A stretch of DNA of 64,000 nucleotides. Origin: Moringa oleifera. Taxonomy: Eukaryota; Streptophyta; Magnoliopsida; Brassicales; Moringaceae. The notes under the pieces are model-generated. The model had not been told where the DNA came from. It worked only from the letters and a program-made list of their open reading frames with translations, and ran no database searches. Positions within the stretch are counted from its first letter, which is position 1. Each line of letters begins with the position of its first letter. Made by a program: the position numbers and the translations under genes. This document shows positions 11,660 through 23,534 of the stretch, piece after piece. The stretch covers positions 682,501-746,500 of the forward strand of contig JAJFZO010000659.1 of assembly GCA_021397835.1 (NCBI GenBank), written 5' to 3'.

Positions 11660-12335
11660 TTTAATTTAGAAACCCTATTGATTAAGAAAAGTGATAGAAC
11701 TCAAAGAACCCAATAAAGTTGTAGATCTTGATTCATTTCTACTTCCCATGGAGGCCTCTCTTTTCAAGCACATCTCTTCCGATCACCATGCAGGTCTTGT
11801 TCTCTTAGTACTATATCAAACACATTGAAACAAGGCAAGAGTTCTCATTTATAAGCAGGGCATCAAGGGCGTATTTGTACATAGAGAATAAGTGCATGAA
11901 AAGCCAATACTTAGGCAAGCTTTCCTTTGATATGAAGTAGAAGAGAAAGAACCCATTGAGAACTATCATCGCAAGTGAAATTTTCGCAATGTAATTTGGT
12001 GCAATAGAACTTAAGGGAGCTCACCATTAGAACTATGATTCATATGACCAAAACAAAGTAAGAAAAAGCCAGCCATGAAGCATAAGGACCCATTAAGAAG
12101 TAGATTGAGATTGAGTACAAATAAATCTGGAAAGAAAACAAGTGTATTCGCTATGAGATAAGATAAGAGCTTGTAAACCCCCTTTGAGATTTCTTTTCAT
12201 ATTATTAGCCTCTTATGGATGAAGGGAGGAGAGAAGGAAAGTGAGGGTAAACGCAAAGAGGCAAAACCTCTTCTCTATGCCTTGCTTGTCACATGCAATT
12301 TTGATGTAAATTGCACTTAAAAGGATCAACCTTGT
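11660..12335 (-). pseudogene. ABCG (WBC-type) half-transporter, C-terminal membrane domain remnant
   Basis: Minus-strand frames in order: YINIACDKQGIEKRF, then CLFAFTLTFLLSS (near 12250-12330), SSIAPNYIAKISLAMIVLNG, FISKESLPKYWLFMHLFSMY, KYALDALLINENSCLV, and GRDVLEKRGLHG (near 11750). A tail fragment resembling VYVLIGFFVFYR lies near 11700. These are the last membrane helices and extracellular loop of plant ABCG half-transporters, which export lipids, hormones or cutin/suberin monomers. Frameshifts and at least two stops break it, and the ATP-binding half is absent. It lies just outside the CACTA terminus (11396) and ends close to the left LTR of the retroelement (about 12357). The N-terminal half is not seen beyond the right LTR. 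Confidence 0.85.
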
Positions 12336-12356
12336 CTGGTCGACTCTTACACAGGG

Positions 12357-12755
12357 CTATTGAGGAGAATGAAAAAGTAAAGGGCTTTACGATGAAACAC
12401 ACTATATCACTTTAACTCAGTCATGCATAACACTCACTATTTTTTTAAAATTTTTTATTTATCTAATATTGTATTTAGTTTTCTATTAGTGGCTTAAGAC
12501 ATTTAAAACAATTATGAGTGGAAATTATGCCAACTATTCTTTAGGATTGGGCGTCAAAAGGAATTGTATTGACTGTATTGGTAACAAATTATTCAATCAA
12601 GAAATCCCTTAATTCTCTCTCTTCAATAAGAACCACAAATTTTCTCTCTTTCTATCTTTAGACTCATTCTCCATTTTTTTTCTTTTTAAGATCTATTAGA
12701 GCTTATTATTTTGGAAATTGGGTGTTGAATTAGCGTAAGTATATCGACGTTATCA
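12357..12755 (+). repeat. Left LTR of the Ty3/gypsy element
   Basis: It aligns along its length with 15279-15673, with shared phrases such as ATTGTATTGACTG/ATTGTACTGACTG, CTCCATTTTT and TTAGAGCTTATT. It ends in GTTATCA directly before the primer-binding site. The start is approximate because the terminal TG is mutated. Confidence 0.8.
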
Positions 12756-12770
12756 TTTGGTATAAGAGCT
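12756..12770 (+). other. Primer-binding site of the Ty3/gypsy element
   Basis: TTTGGTATAAGAGCT follows the left LTR and differs by one base from the TGGTATCAGAGC site, complementary to initiator methionine tRNA, that plant Ty3/gypsy elements commonly use to prime minus-strand synthesis. Confidence 0.75.
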
Positions 12771-12805
12771 CCTCGTTTCTTGATCATAACTAAAGGTGTT
12801 ACTAC

Positions 12806-14900
12806 ATGTCTTCGACTAGATATCATGATGTTACAAAAGCACTTAAAAAAGTTTGAATCTTAGTTAGATCCAAAGCTGGATCTTAAACTGGAGCAGGTAG
12901 TCACTCACATTAAGATTGAGCTGTATGTAAGATTGAAGAAAAGGTTGAACAAGATAAGAGTAGACATAAACAAGACGTAACAATGTTTTTTTATCAAGGA
13001 TAAAAGAGATATACGCTAGAAAAAGGTCTTGCAAGTGAGTGACATGGGATCATCTAGCTCTCATTAAAAGAGCTGTTTTAGTACTTCCATGCTTCATCGG
13101 GCTAAGCCCTTACAAGGACCATGCCGTTGGTTCAAGAGTAAGATAGTCTAGCATTGATGCTCAAAACCCTCACATTGAACCCTTAACATAGCAAACTAGA
13201 GTTTCTAAGTTTGATGGTTTTAATTTTCTAGGATGATTGATTAAGGTTGAGTAGTTTTTAAGATTGTTGGCACTTTTAAGGAAGAAAAAAATTCCTAAGT
13301 TGATGATCTATTTGGAGAGCAAGGCTCTTTAGTGACATTAGTGTTTCACAAAGTTGAAAGGGCCAAGGAGAAGGAACCAGGCCAAAACCTACCTCACCTT
13401 TTCATCACATGCCTTGTTGGCCATTGTAGGCTACCAAAATATGGAACTTAATGGGCAAAATAAAAACATCAGCCACTAATCTTGCTTATAAACTCAAGTT
13501 GCACCTATAAGTTTATTGATTAATGGGTGGTTAAGAGGCTGAATTATCCTACATAAAGGATAAGTGACACCAGTGTTACTATTGCCGAATTTGTAAATAA
13601 GTCAAGTGGGAGACACAATACTTATTATAACACCATGATTTCTTAGTACTTCCATTAATGGGTTATGATGTGGTTTTGGGAATTTAGAGGTTGAAGACTC
13701 TAAGAACTATCATTTGGGATTTTAGTATGCTCGGTGCAAAATTTGTAATTGCCAACAACTAGATCATATTGTAAGGATTGCAAAACGGCTTAATGGAATT
13801 TGTTTCAAGGAAAAAGTTGCTCATACTGACTCTTTCAACTAATAAGGGTACTTATACACTATTACTTACTGAAGAGTCCTCGATCCAGGTGATGACTTCA
13901 CCACTGCAGTAGGATTTGAGCATAGCAACTAAGTAAGAGTTGCAATATCTGTTAAAATTATATGAGTAGTTGTTTGTCAAATCAGTTAGGCTATCATCTA
14001 ATGGGAGGCATGTCCACAACATCCTTATGAAAGATGAAGGTCAAATGGTGAGAGTAAGGCCTTATAGATACCTACTATACAAAAAACTAAAATTAAGAAA
14101 ATGATCACCAAGATGAAGGAAACTGAGATCATTATAGGTAATATTAGTTACTTTGCATCACTTGTGATATTGATGAAGATGAAGGATATATCTTGGAGAT
14201 CATGCATTGATTACAAACAGCTTAATAAGCTTACAATCAAAGATAAATATTTCATTCCTTTACTGAAAGAGAATTTGGATGAACTTATTAGAGCTTACTG
14301 GTTCTCTAAGCTAGATTTAAGATTTGAATATCATTAAATGAGCATATAGAGACAAGATATTCAAAAGACAACATTTAGGACTCACCATGGTCACTATGAT
14401 TTCCTAGTGATGCCATTTGGTCTCACAAATGTACCTTTTAGATTTTAAAGTCTCATCAACCATGATTTCATGATGCTCCTATTTATAACACTTACAGTTG
14501 TTTTTTTTCTTTTGACTCTCATAAATAATTAGTTATTTGTTAAGTTGTCTAAATGTGCTTAGGAAGCAATTATAGTAGAATACTTGGGGCATGTCATTAG
14601 TGCATAGGGAATGGCCATGGATTTGCAAAAGTCTCATATATGGCGGAGTGGCCAGCACTTAGGAATGTGAAGGAACTTTGAGAGTTCCTTGGATTCACAA
14701 GGTATTATAAAAGATTTATAAAATCATATACCGCAGTTACAAGGCCCTTAAAAAAATTGTTAAAGGAAGGAAAGCTTAAGAGGACTATTGATGCTAACAT
14801 AGCATTTCAAGAACATAACCAAGCTATAGTAACTGCACTTGTCTTAACCTTGCTAGATTTTCATGCCACCTTTATTATGGAATCAAATGTTCGAGTGGGG
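12806..14900 (+). pseudogene. Ty3/gypsy gag-pol remnant
   Basis: Gag: a start at 12806 and FDGFNFLG near 13210 (family form FDG.DP.GW). Protease tail: PLMGYDVVLGI and IIWDFSM near 13660-13730. Reverse transcriptase: RVRPYRYL at about 14050, then a 78-codon open stretch (14101-14337) with SWRSCIDYKQLNKLTIKDKY and FSKLDLR, then [19 protein letters not shown] near 14370-14440. The F/YxDD active-site region is missing or destroyed. RNase H side: EYLGHVIS near 14580, NVKELREFLGFTRYY near 14660 and RPLKKLL near 14740. Stops and frameshifts occur throughout. This family replicates through RNA; the copy is dead. Confidence 0.85.
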
Positions 14901-15278
14901 GATTTAGGACATTTCTAACTTAGAATGGGAGAAATTTAGTATATTTCAACAAGTAAGAGCTGTAGCCTATAAATAGGAACAACCAGGCTCTCGTATACAT
15001 CTAATGTTCCATGTTTCATAACTGGCTCAAAAACATGTAGGCATTATTTCAGCTTAATCTCAACTTCCCTTAGCCGATGATGCAGGAATTATTGCAAAAA
15101 AACCATTACGTATACTTAATAAAAGGCTAGTGAAGAAACATGGCAAGGTTGTCTCGAAGCTCTAAGTTCATTAGAGAAACACCTTCTTAGAGGCTGCCAT
15201 ATGCGAAGCGTTTGCTTCTTTACAATAATAATACCCTCAATTCTATCCTTGAGAATAAAAATGAGTTAAAAGAGAGGG

Positions 15279-15673
15279 TATTATTGATGAAAAAGACAAA
15301 GGCTTTATAATGAAACACTTTGTATCATTTAAGTTAGCTACGCACAATGCTTCTTATTTTGTTTAAATTCTTTATTCATGTAATACTGTAATTAATTTTA
15401 TGTTAATGGTTTAAGATATTCCAAGCAATTAGAAGTTATAGTTATACCAACTACTTCTCGGGATTATTTGTAAAATGGAATTGTACTGACTGCATTAGTA
15501 ATAAATTAATAAATTAAGAAATTCTCTAATTCTCTCTCTCAAGTAGTTAGTGTAAGTTCTCTTTTTTTTTTTAATCTCTTGACTCATCTCCATTTTTCTC
15601 TCTTTAAGCTCCATTAGAGCTTATTCTCAAGGAATTTGAGTGTTAAATTAATATGAGTATTCTAACGCTATTA
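15279..15673 (+). repeat. Right LTR of the Ty3/gypsy element
   Basis: This is the partner of the left LTR, preceded by a polypurine tract and ending at GCTATTA (left copy GTTATCA). Substitutions and small indels relative to the left LTR show long residence in the genome. Confidence 0.8.
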
Positions 15674-17405
15674 ATCTCTCGCACGACAGAGATGGCTAAC
15701 GACGTCCTCGGCATTGTGCAAGAGACGACTAAACGAGGTCGACTATCGCACTTATCCACTAACGATGGCTAGCAATGGTTGTCCCTTATGCGACAAAGAT
15801 GGCTATTGTTTCCATTTCCACACGCATTAGAAAGATGTCCCTAGTTAGAGCGTGATCATAATTAAGATATGATTGTTGTAACCATCGACCAGATTTAGCC
15901 ATCTACTACAATGATGGCTGTCAGATTTAACATTTTCATTAGCTAAATTTTGGTCTATTTAGACATGACCATTGACACATCATGTTCATGTCTTTTTGTC
16001 ACATATTGATATGTCATCACCGCATCATTATCATATCACCATTAATAATTTGTTTAATTTTTTAATATTATATCCTTATGGATTTTTTAAAAAATTATAT
16101 GAGTCATATAGTATCATATAACATGTTTTTTGTTATATATATATATATATGTATAATGAATTTTTTAAAAAAATTTTATTAAATTTTCAGCTGTAATTCT
16201 AATATCATAAAAATAATTATCTATGATTTCTAAAGTGTTAAATAGTATAACTATTCAAAGTTTTTGCATGCAATTAATAATTAGATGTGATTGATTGTAT
16301 AATATTTAATTTATTCAATTTTTTTAAATTTTAATAATAGTTGTTATGCTAACATGTTGATAGATGGCATTCAAATATCAATGCAAGCATTTTTCAGCTA
16401 ATTAAGATATCATTACATGGTAATATTCATATGGTAGTTACTCAAATTTGGAAAAAATACATGGAACTAGTGTAGATTCAAAATTATCATTCAAATTAAC
16501 ATGTTATCTTTTTCATTTTAAGCTTTTTTAAATCTTATTATATTCACACTCTATTATTCGTTGTTTGTTGTATCGTTAGTCTTATTAATTGTTTTGATTA
16601 TGACTCACTTGCCTTTACTCTTGCATATGAGGATATGGATAAGTAGAACATGATTTAGCCACTGCAAGATAAAACTCATTAATTAATGATATCTTTCTAC
16701 CTCGAACATTAACATCTAAACTGTCTTAATCCAAATGACATGCTAATCTTATATATTCTATAGTCAATATTGACATTCTAATACAAACAATACAACAAGT
16801 ACTATATGTGCAATCTCGGGGTACATGCAACATCTTGGCATTATGTGTTATTGAGTAAAATTTGTCTAATTTGTAATTGTCAATCCATTGCCCTTTATAT
16901 TGATCACAATTGAATTTAGTTGATATGCCTACAAACAATCAATAACAAACAAGAAATTATTGTGCATCATAATTTTAAAATATTTAAAGTAACAACAATT
17001 AATATGAGTAATTGATATATAATTGCTTGATAGATAAATAGTTGATATATAGACGATCTATAGATAGATGATCGATAAATAAATAGTTCATTTACGAACA
17101 ATTGATAGATAAATAATCAATAGATGAATAGTCGATAAATAAATGATCGATTGATGAACAGTCAATATATAGACAGAGTTAATAGATGAAAAATTAATAA
17201 ACAATATATAAACCATTTATTTCCAGTGTATCAATCATTAATTCTTATAAAATAGTTGAGATGTGGACAAAAAGGTTGTAAATATATTTATAAGCAATAT
17301 ACTGGTGGTTGATAAATAGACTTGAATTAAACGATCAATAAATGCATTTGAAACCCATAATCAAGATTAATAATTGAGATAAACAAAAAAATATTTTAAT
17401 ATATC
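15674..17405. other. Intergenic DNA: GC-richer island, then AT-rich spacer
   Basis: 15674-15930 is noticeably richer in G and C than its surroundings and repeats the phrases GATGGCT and ACTAACGA; no protein family is recognised. From 15960 on the DNA is AT-rich. A 70-codon minus-strand frame at 16726-16938 is Cys/Tyr/Ile-rich and not recognised. Degenerate GATAGATAAATA-type repeats fill 17020-17210. Confidence 0.5.
17020..17210. repeat. Degenerate short tandem repeat (GATAGATAAATAGT-like)
   Basis: About ten units of the type (G)ATAGATAAATAGTCGAT, each 14-20 bp and imperfect, lie just outside the CACTA-type end at 17406. Confidence 0.65.
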
Positions 17406-17429
17406 ATCATAAGAAAATAAGCCTTTTAT

Positions 17430-17830
17430 GATGAATATTATTTTTATGACGGTCAAAAAACTATCATTGTAAGTAATAACATAGAACTTTTATGACGGTC
17501 TAAAAGATCGTCATAAATTCTTGATGATTTTTGATCGTCATAGAAAGGTTAAAGTGTTACTGACGATTTATGATGGACCGTCATAAAAAATTCATGACAA
17601 TTCATGATGGATTGTTATAAAATATTCATAGCGGTCATGTATGACTGTTATAAAAAACTTTCACTTTTTCATGATGGTCCTTATGATTGTTATTAAAAGC
17701 TTTCACTTATTCATGATAGTCTTTGTGACCATTATAAAAAAACCTATCCTTTTTCATAACGATTTTATGATCGTCATAAAAAATCTTCCCTTATAATAAC
17801 AATCTTTGTAACCATCATGATTATGTTTTT
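17430..17830. repeat. Subterminal inverted-repeat array (TTATGACGGTC...GATCGTCATAAA)
   Basis: Eight or more copies of TTATGACGGTC or its inverse GATCGTCATAA, many paired as short palindromes, are spaced 35-55 bp apart. The array lies against the proposed terminus at 17406. Confidence 0.8.
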
Positions 17831-18836
17831 ATTACATTTTTATTAATAAATCATAAAATTTCATTTTTTATTATTTTAATTAATTAATTAATATTATCAT
17901 TTGTTTTTGCAATTGTAATAGTCGAACAGTACAAATGATATCAAACAACAAAACTTACATAAATTTATAGCTAAAAATATTGTCATTTTACAAAATATAA
18001 TAATATTAAGTATAAAAAATAAACAAAATATTTACAAACTAAATTACGAAATATGTCATCTGCACTGCTTTGTTCTACTATTGCATCAAAAAATACTGAG
18101 CGAATTAATGATGTGTCACTTTTACAATAGCTATAGAAAAGATACCTTATTAGATCATCTTTATTAAAATATATGATTAATTTACATATCGAAATAAATA
18201 AGTAATTATAATAAAGCTTGAAAATCAAACACAGTAAAATGTTGGGAATGTATCTAGATGTCAAAATTGTGACTTCTTGTTGGTCATAAGGTATATATTA
18301 ATCATATATATTTTAAAATTTTTTATTCTAGTTTCCTACATCTAGATCTCAAAAGTGTAACTTCTAGTAATGCAACACTAAATATAAAAATTAACTGATC
18401 ATGAACATGTTCATTTTACATGCATGCTTAAATACTTTTATTTGTTCTTTGCTCTACCAACTTCTTGAAGATGATCTTTAAAAAATTCTATCATCTTCAC
18501 TTGGCAAAGGGCTCAATGAATAGAATTGGTAGAGCACTTAATGAATAGAATTAGTCCATCATACTTGAATTTAACCAAGCGGAACAACACACAATTAAAA
18601 TATAATTATTAATGAGCCAACAAGGATTACATACCTAGCTATGATAGTAACTGTTGCATATACATAGCCAATTTTCCTTGTACTTTATTAATTTTTTCAT
18701 TACTATTTGTACCGTTACCATTGAACTTTAAGATTAAAATACAAAAAAAGACAATATAATCAATTTGATATCATTTATAAATATGAAACATTTAATATGT
18801 AAATGAAATAAATAATATGACCTTCTCACAAAGAAT

Positions 18837-21780
18837 ATTTAGATCTTTAATTATTTCATTCATAAATCGAAGCACAAAATAACAACATTCCATACCACCT
18901 CTTTGAATCGGTGCCTATATATATAGAAATATAATGATTAATACATATCATTTTTAATGTTATTAAAATAAAAAAATAAAATAAACTCATTTGAATTTGT
19001 TGCGATGCAATTTTTGATCTCACACGAAACATTTGAAAACCCCTATATCAATAACCTATAAACATTTGAAAACATGTAGTATGTAGAATTAATAATGAAA
19101 TCAATAAACAAAAGACATAAAATAAAACTTATACTCACAAGGTCATAATTTTTTTAAGATCAGGTCCTACTTCATGACCTAAAGAATCTAAATGATATAC
19201 TATCCATGATGCCATATCAATAACCATTAATTCCCAATAAAATCTATTCGTAATAAGAAAAATAAAAGATGATAAATAGTCAAATGAGATATGTCTTGGT
19301 AAAGCAACTAGGGTAGAAACTTCTTACTTTCAATTGTAAGGCATGAAAAGAATTTGGTTTGAATGTGCTATTTCTAACCACTTTGTAATATGTTGTGCTC
19401 TTTCTTTTAACTTACTTTCATTATTTAGTCCACCAAAGAGTGAAACAATCACATGATAGATGAAGCCACATTGTTTAGACTTTTTCATATGCTTCAATTT
19501 AGCATGTAGATATCTGAGAGTAAACAAATTAAAAGTTAAATCATATAAATATAGATATTAAACTAAATAAATATTGAAATTCTTTATCTCACCAAATATG
19601 TAGACAAATACTAATTCCTCATATTTTTTTTATCAACCATAATAAAGCAATCTTCTAAGCCAAAATAGCGATAAAATGGACAGAAAAAGACATCATTATC
19701 GAATCTTACTCTAACTTTATTTTGTATATTAATCATCAATGGATAAGTTACTTTTACGAACTACTTCGGAGCTTGCTTAAAAATGGATCCCACTTCTTTA
19801 CTAATTTTTTTTTCCTTTATCTTCAAACATGTGACAATAATAAATTTTAAAAGTCAAATAATTTTTAACATAAAAAGAAACAAAGATAATATACCATAAC
19901 TAAAATTGCCTCATACCTCCTTAACAATATGAATAAAAATCAAGTCTTTAGGCCAACTTGCATGATGACCTAATGCATCTTTCACAAATATAAGATATTC
20001 ATTCTCATTTTTGATAGGTAGTTAAGCATCTTGAATCAATATCTGATCAACAAAGACCATAAAATTAGCATAAGAACCATCAATAATAGTGCCCATTGCA
20101 TTAACCTTTCCTAGTTTATCCACTGTTAATTTACATATAACACCCTATTCATAAAAAAAATTGATATTACTAACTGTAATTAATGGTGAAAACATATGTC
20201 TACAACATTAAATAAATAAGTAAATATTTTCATCTTCAAATCTTTATCAAAAACATCGCAAGAATCCTTCATAAGCATTGTCAATTGTGTTTTTGTATCT
20301 TATTAGAGCTACGACCTTCAGGTTGTGCAACACGTGAATGTGCATCTATGCTTCTTTGAGTAAAAAACAACAGTTTTTGTTCCATTTTAGCCAAGCGAGC
20401 TTCTAGATATGCTATCTAATTATGAGTGAAGAAAACAGACCAAAGGAATGATAAACTTTCCAACTTCTCTAACTAGACCCTATACTCATTAGTGCCAAGA
20501 GCTTTACTTAAAATGTCATCACTACCTGAGAATGTAATGATACCAACTTTTGACAGCTCCGTTAACTCGTCCTACAAAAATCTATGTCAGATTAAGTATA
20601 GATCACATAAAAATTAATTGTCTAGGTTTATAGGCTATTATTCATGACTTACATGCAATAAGCAGAAAATATTGCAACTTAACTTTAAGTGTCTCAAGAA
20701 AACCAGCAGCGAAGAAAAAGATAGAATACTTTATGTCTGGGTGTTTTTGTTCATAAGCCATGAAAAGTGGCATTCCAATTGGTTACATTGTACTGCCTTA
20801 CTACCTAAAGAATATAAACATTACAATAATCCATGCATTTTACCCCTTCATATTTTCCTTCATGCCAAACACACACAGAATGTTTCCAATACTACCTCAC
20901 TGCCTAAAAAATATAAACAATATAGTAATCTTATGCATTTTACCCTTTCATATTTTTTTTCATGCTAAACACACATAGAAAGTTTTTAATACTATCTCAT
21001 TGCCTAAAAATATAAACAGTATAGTAATCTTATGCATTTTACTCATTCATATTTTCCTTTATGTCAAACACACACAAAATTTTCAATACTACCTCATTGC
21101 CTGAAAAATACAAACAATATAGTAATCTTAAGCATTTTACCCCTTCATATTTTTCTTCATGCCAAACGAACACAAAAAGTTTCCAATACTGCCTTACTGC
21201 CTAAAAAATATAAACAGTACAGTAATCTTATGCATTTTACCTCTTCATATTTTCCTTCATGCCAAAAACACACAGAAAGTTTTCAATACTACCTCACTGC
21301 CTAAAAAATATAAATAGTATAGTAATCTTATGCATTTTAACCCTTCATATTTTTCTTCATGTTAAACACATACAGAAAGTTTGCAATTTTCCCTTACTGT
21401 CTCACTGTCTCACTGTCTCGAAACTTTAGTAAACAATCTTATAAAGACAAGGTTTCTAACATTTATATAAGATTCATTGTAGCGACATGCATACATCAAG
21501 TCAGCATACCGGTCCACAGCTCGAGCCTCTTATATGGTTTTCACGACACCATTTATTTTTTTGTCCCATGTGAAATGTTTCTACAATAAAATAATGGTTT
21601 GTATGTTAAAATATAACATAATTTTTTTTAATAAATAATTACATGTACCTTAAATTTTTCAATATAAAAATCATTAACTTCACGAGAAATCATCATCCAA
21701 GTGTCCCCAGATGGATTGACCCTCTCTTAGAAGATCTTATAAATCTTCGTAGAACATTTATGCAAAGAGTCGATCCTATC
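18837..21780 (-). pseudogene. PTTA-DUF8039-Ulp1 fusion protein of a CACTA-type element
   Basis: Minus-strand order: DPSGDTWMMISREVNDFY (about 21710, PTTA/Transposase_24); GIITFSGSDDILSKALGTNEY (about 20520), the conserved link of these proteins; DALGHHASWPKDL (19941-19985, DUF8039-like); then Ulp1/SENP C48 protease signatures: QILFMPYN (19330 side), YWELMVIDM with VYHLDSLGHEVGPDL (19150-19228) and RGGMECCYFVLRFMNEII (18837-18915). In Ulp1 the triad is His-Asp-Cys. Here the HW motif reads YW, so the catalytic His is lost, while the Asp of LDS and a Cys remain. Introns and stops separate the parts. Such transposon-borne Ulp1 domains are common in plants; their job in transposition is not settled. 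Confidence 0.75.
20760..21410. repeat. Minisatellite, about 100-bp unit, six copies
   Basis: The phrase CATGCCAAACACACACA recurs at 20861, 20961, 21060, 21158, 21258 and 21358, a period of 98-100 bp, with near-identical sequence between (CTGCCTAAAAAATATAAAC, AGTAATCTTATGCATTTTAC). It lies in an intron or spacer of the PTTA-Ulp1 remnant. Plus-strand open frames here are a by-product of the repeat. Confidence 0.92.
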
Positions 21781-22123
21781 AAATAAGATAATAAATTAAC
21801 AAGTAATAAATAAGATTGAGAAAATTTATAAAGATAATGATACATGGCTTCCATGCAAATTCTAGTCATATGTAATCAACCAATTTTCAATATGATGTAT
21901 GAGTTCCTCAACTGACCATCGATTTCTCTTTGATTTGAATGCTATATAAGGTGTTTTGGTATTTTCAAACCTCTGAACATCCTCCTAAATCTTGGTATTA
22001 GTGAAAAATACAACAACTTAATAGGCACACTAGTCTTTATTTTGTTGTTGTTTTTCATTACTTTCCATTCTAAAAGTCCATGAATTATTTACTAAATGTC
22101 ATCCTGAACTCTTTTTAATATAG

Positions 22124-22550
22124 CATGCAATCATTTAGACATGTATGGATCTTTTGATACTCCCTGCCTAATGCGTTCAATATTGTTTTGGCATCATACA
22201 TAAATATAGGCATATCATTATTCTCATGCAATATTTTAGCTATCAAAATTAAAATATCATTAAAGCTTTATTTGGACTAACTATATTTCACCTTTAAATT
22301 ATGAAGTTTAACTAGAGCAAATAGTTTTCTGAATTTCACTAATCCAGGATATGGAGATTTCTCAGTATCACCAAATAATCTATTAAAGTGGTTAGTTTTA
22401 CTATCATCCTCTGCAAATGCTTCTTACACCATCTCTATCGTGTTATCAACTTCTTCGAATGTTTTCGATCTCCCTAACAACACTAGCATTCATACTTGAT
22501 AGGTTTTATCAACTTCATATACATTTAAATAATTTCGTATCTCATGGAGA
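22124..22550 (-). pseudogene. TNP2 N-terminal fragment
   Basis: Minus-strand 22262-22124 gives AKILHENNDMPIFMYDAKT followed by LGREYQKIHTCLNDCM, the Transposase_21 start (family form LP..YYEAKK...LG..YQKIHACPNDC). Upstream, 22440-22550 shows LHEIRNYLNVYEVDKTYQV, a diverged stretch in the position of the N-terminal region. The rest of TNP2, including the catalytic part, is absent, so this element lost its transposase by deletion. Confidence 0.72.
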
Positions 22551-22699
22551 GTATGAAGTTTCATATTATCACATTTAATACATAAATTCTCAACTAATTT
22601 AGGGTTATCATTATTCTAAACAGTAAAATTTAAAAACTTATTCATGCCCACATCATATGCCTTTAACTTTCGATCAATGAACATCTAAGTTTTTTTCTA

Positions 22700-23534
22700 T
22701 TTTAAGTTTAAAACTCTTTATATTAAAATTTGAGATATATTAAACAATTATGTACAAACATGTAAGTAAAATCTAATGAATTAATTGACATATGTAATTA
22801 ATTATTTAATTGAAAAATTACCATGTAATTCCGAATTAACATATAAATAAACTCAAATTAATTAATTAAAATTTAATGATTTAATTAACATATGATTAGA
22901 TAGTATCTAATTAAATAAATAACATATAACTAACATCTACTTAATTAATTAAAATCTAATTCATATCTAAGTAAACTTAAATTAATTAATTAAAATTTAA
23001 AGAATTAAGTAACATGTTAATAACATTTAATTAATGTAGAGTTAGCTAGTATCTAATTAATAAATTATCTAATTAAATAAATAACATATAACTAATGAAT
23101 AATTAATTAATTAAATTAATTTCTTAGTTAATTAATATCTAGTTAATTAATTATACATCTAATTTATTACTTTACAACCATCTAACTAATAAATTAATTA
23201 CAATCTAAATAACATCTAATTAGTTTCATTATAAACATCTAAATAACATCTCATTGCTTATTAAACATGTAATTAATTAATCATTCATTTAAGATCTAAC
23301 GAACATTTAATTAAGTTAATAACATGCATTTAATTAATTAATTAAAAAATAACTAATTTATCATCAATAAATTTATTATTTTCAAAATCAAAATATACTC
23401 ATTGTTACCTAATGTATTTATTCAAACATAAATTCATCTAATTAACATCTACTTAATTCATCAATTAATCTATCAAATATAAAATTATCAAAATATAAAT
23501 TCATCAATAAATACTCATTTATACCTAATACACT
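22700..23534. repeat. AT-rich tract of TTAATTAA repeats
   Basis: Almost entirely A and T, with dozens of TAATTAATTAA stretches. A unit of about 125 bp (AAATTAATTAATTAAAATTTAA ... AATAAATAACATATAACTAA) is present at least twice, near 22850 and 22975. No gene is visible. Confidence 0.7.

Larger units (their letters stand above)
12357..15673 (+). mobile_element. Ty3/gypsy LTR retrotransposon, internally deleted and decayed
   Basis: Two related LTRs (about 12357-12755 and 15279-15673) flank a 2.5-kb interior, too short for a complete element. Just inside the left LTR is TTTGGTATAAGAGCT (12756-12770), close to the initiator-Met tRNA primer site TGGTATCAGAGC. Just before the right LTR is a polypurine tract, AAAAGAGAGGG (about 15268-15278). 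The interior has decayed gag, protease, reverse transcriptase and RNase H pieces in order. No integrase is seen, although a short C-terminal-like segment remains at 15060-15270. LTR edges are set by alignment and are approximate; no target duplication was confirmed. The LTRs are clearly diverged from each other, so the insertion is old. Confidence 0.85.
17406..22560 (-). mobile_element. CACTA-type element encoding a PTTA-Ulp1 protein, right end not found
   Basis: The left edge reads CATCATAAGAAAATAAGCC, a mutated CACTATAAGAAAA-like terminus. It is followed by a 430-bp array (17430-17830) of TTTATGACGGTC and its inverse, the usual subterminal repeat design. The minus-strand interior holds a TNP2 N-terminal fragment (about 22124-22550), a PTTA domain (about 21700 down to 20400), a DUF8039-like segment (19941-19985) and a Ulp1 protease domain (18837-19527). 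The 5' terminus was not found; an AT-rich tract (22700-23530) follows, and then another CACTA end at 23535. Extent is therefore a minimum. Confidence 0.65.

Noticed and set aside
16726..16938. A 70-codon minus-strand frame with Cys and Tyr residues, considered as a Ulp1 or TNP2 piece
   Set aside because: No family motif could be matched with confidence, and it lies outside the CACTA-type end at 17406.
20672..21304. Several overlapping plus-strand open frames with repeated HIFLHAKHT-like peptides
   Set aside because: They are translations of the 100-bp minisatellite, on the strand opposite to the element's coding direction, and shift frame between units.
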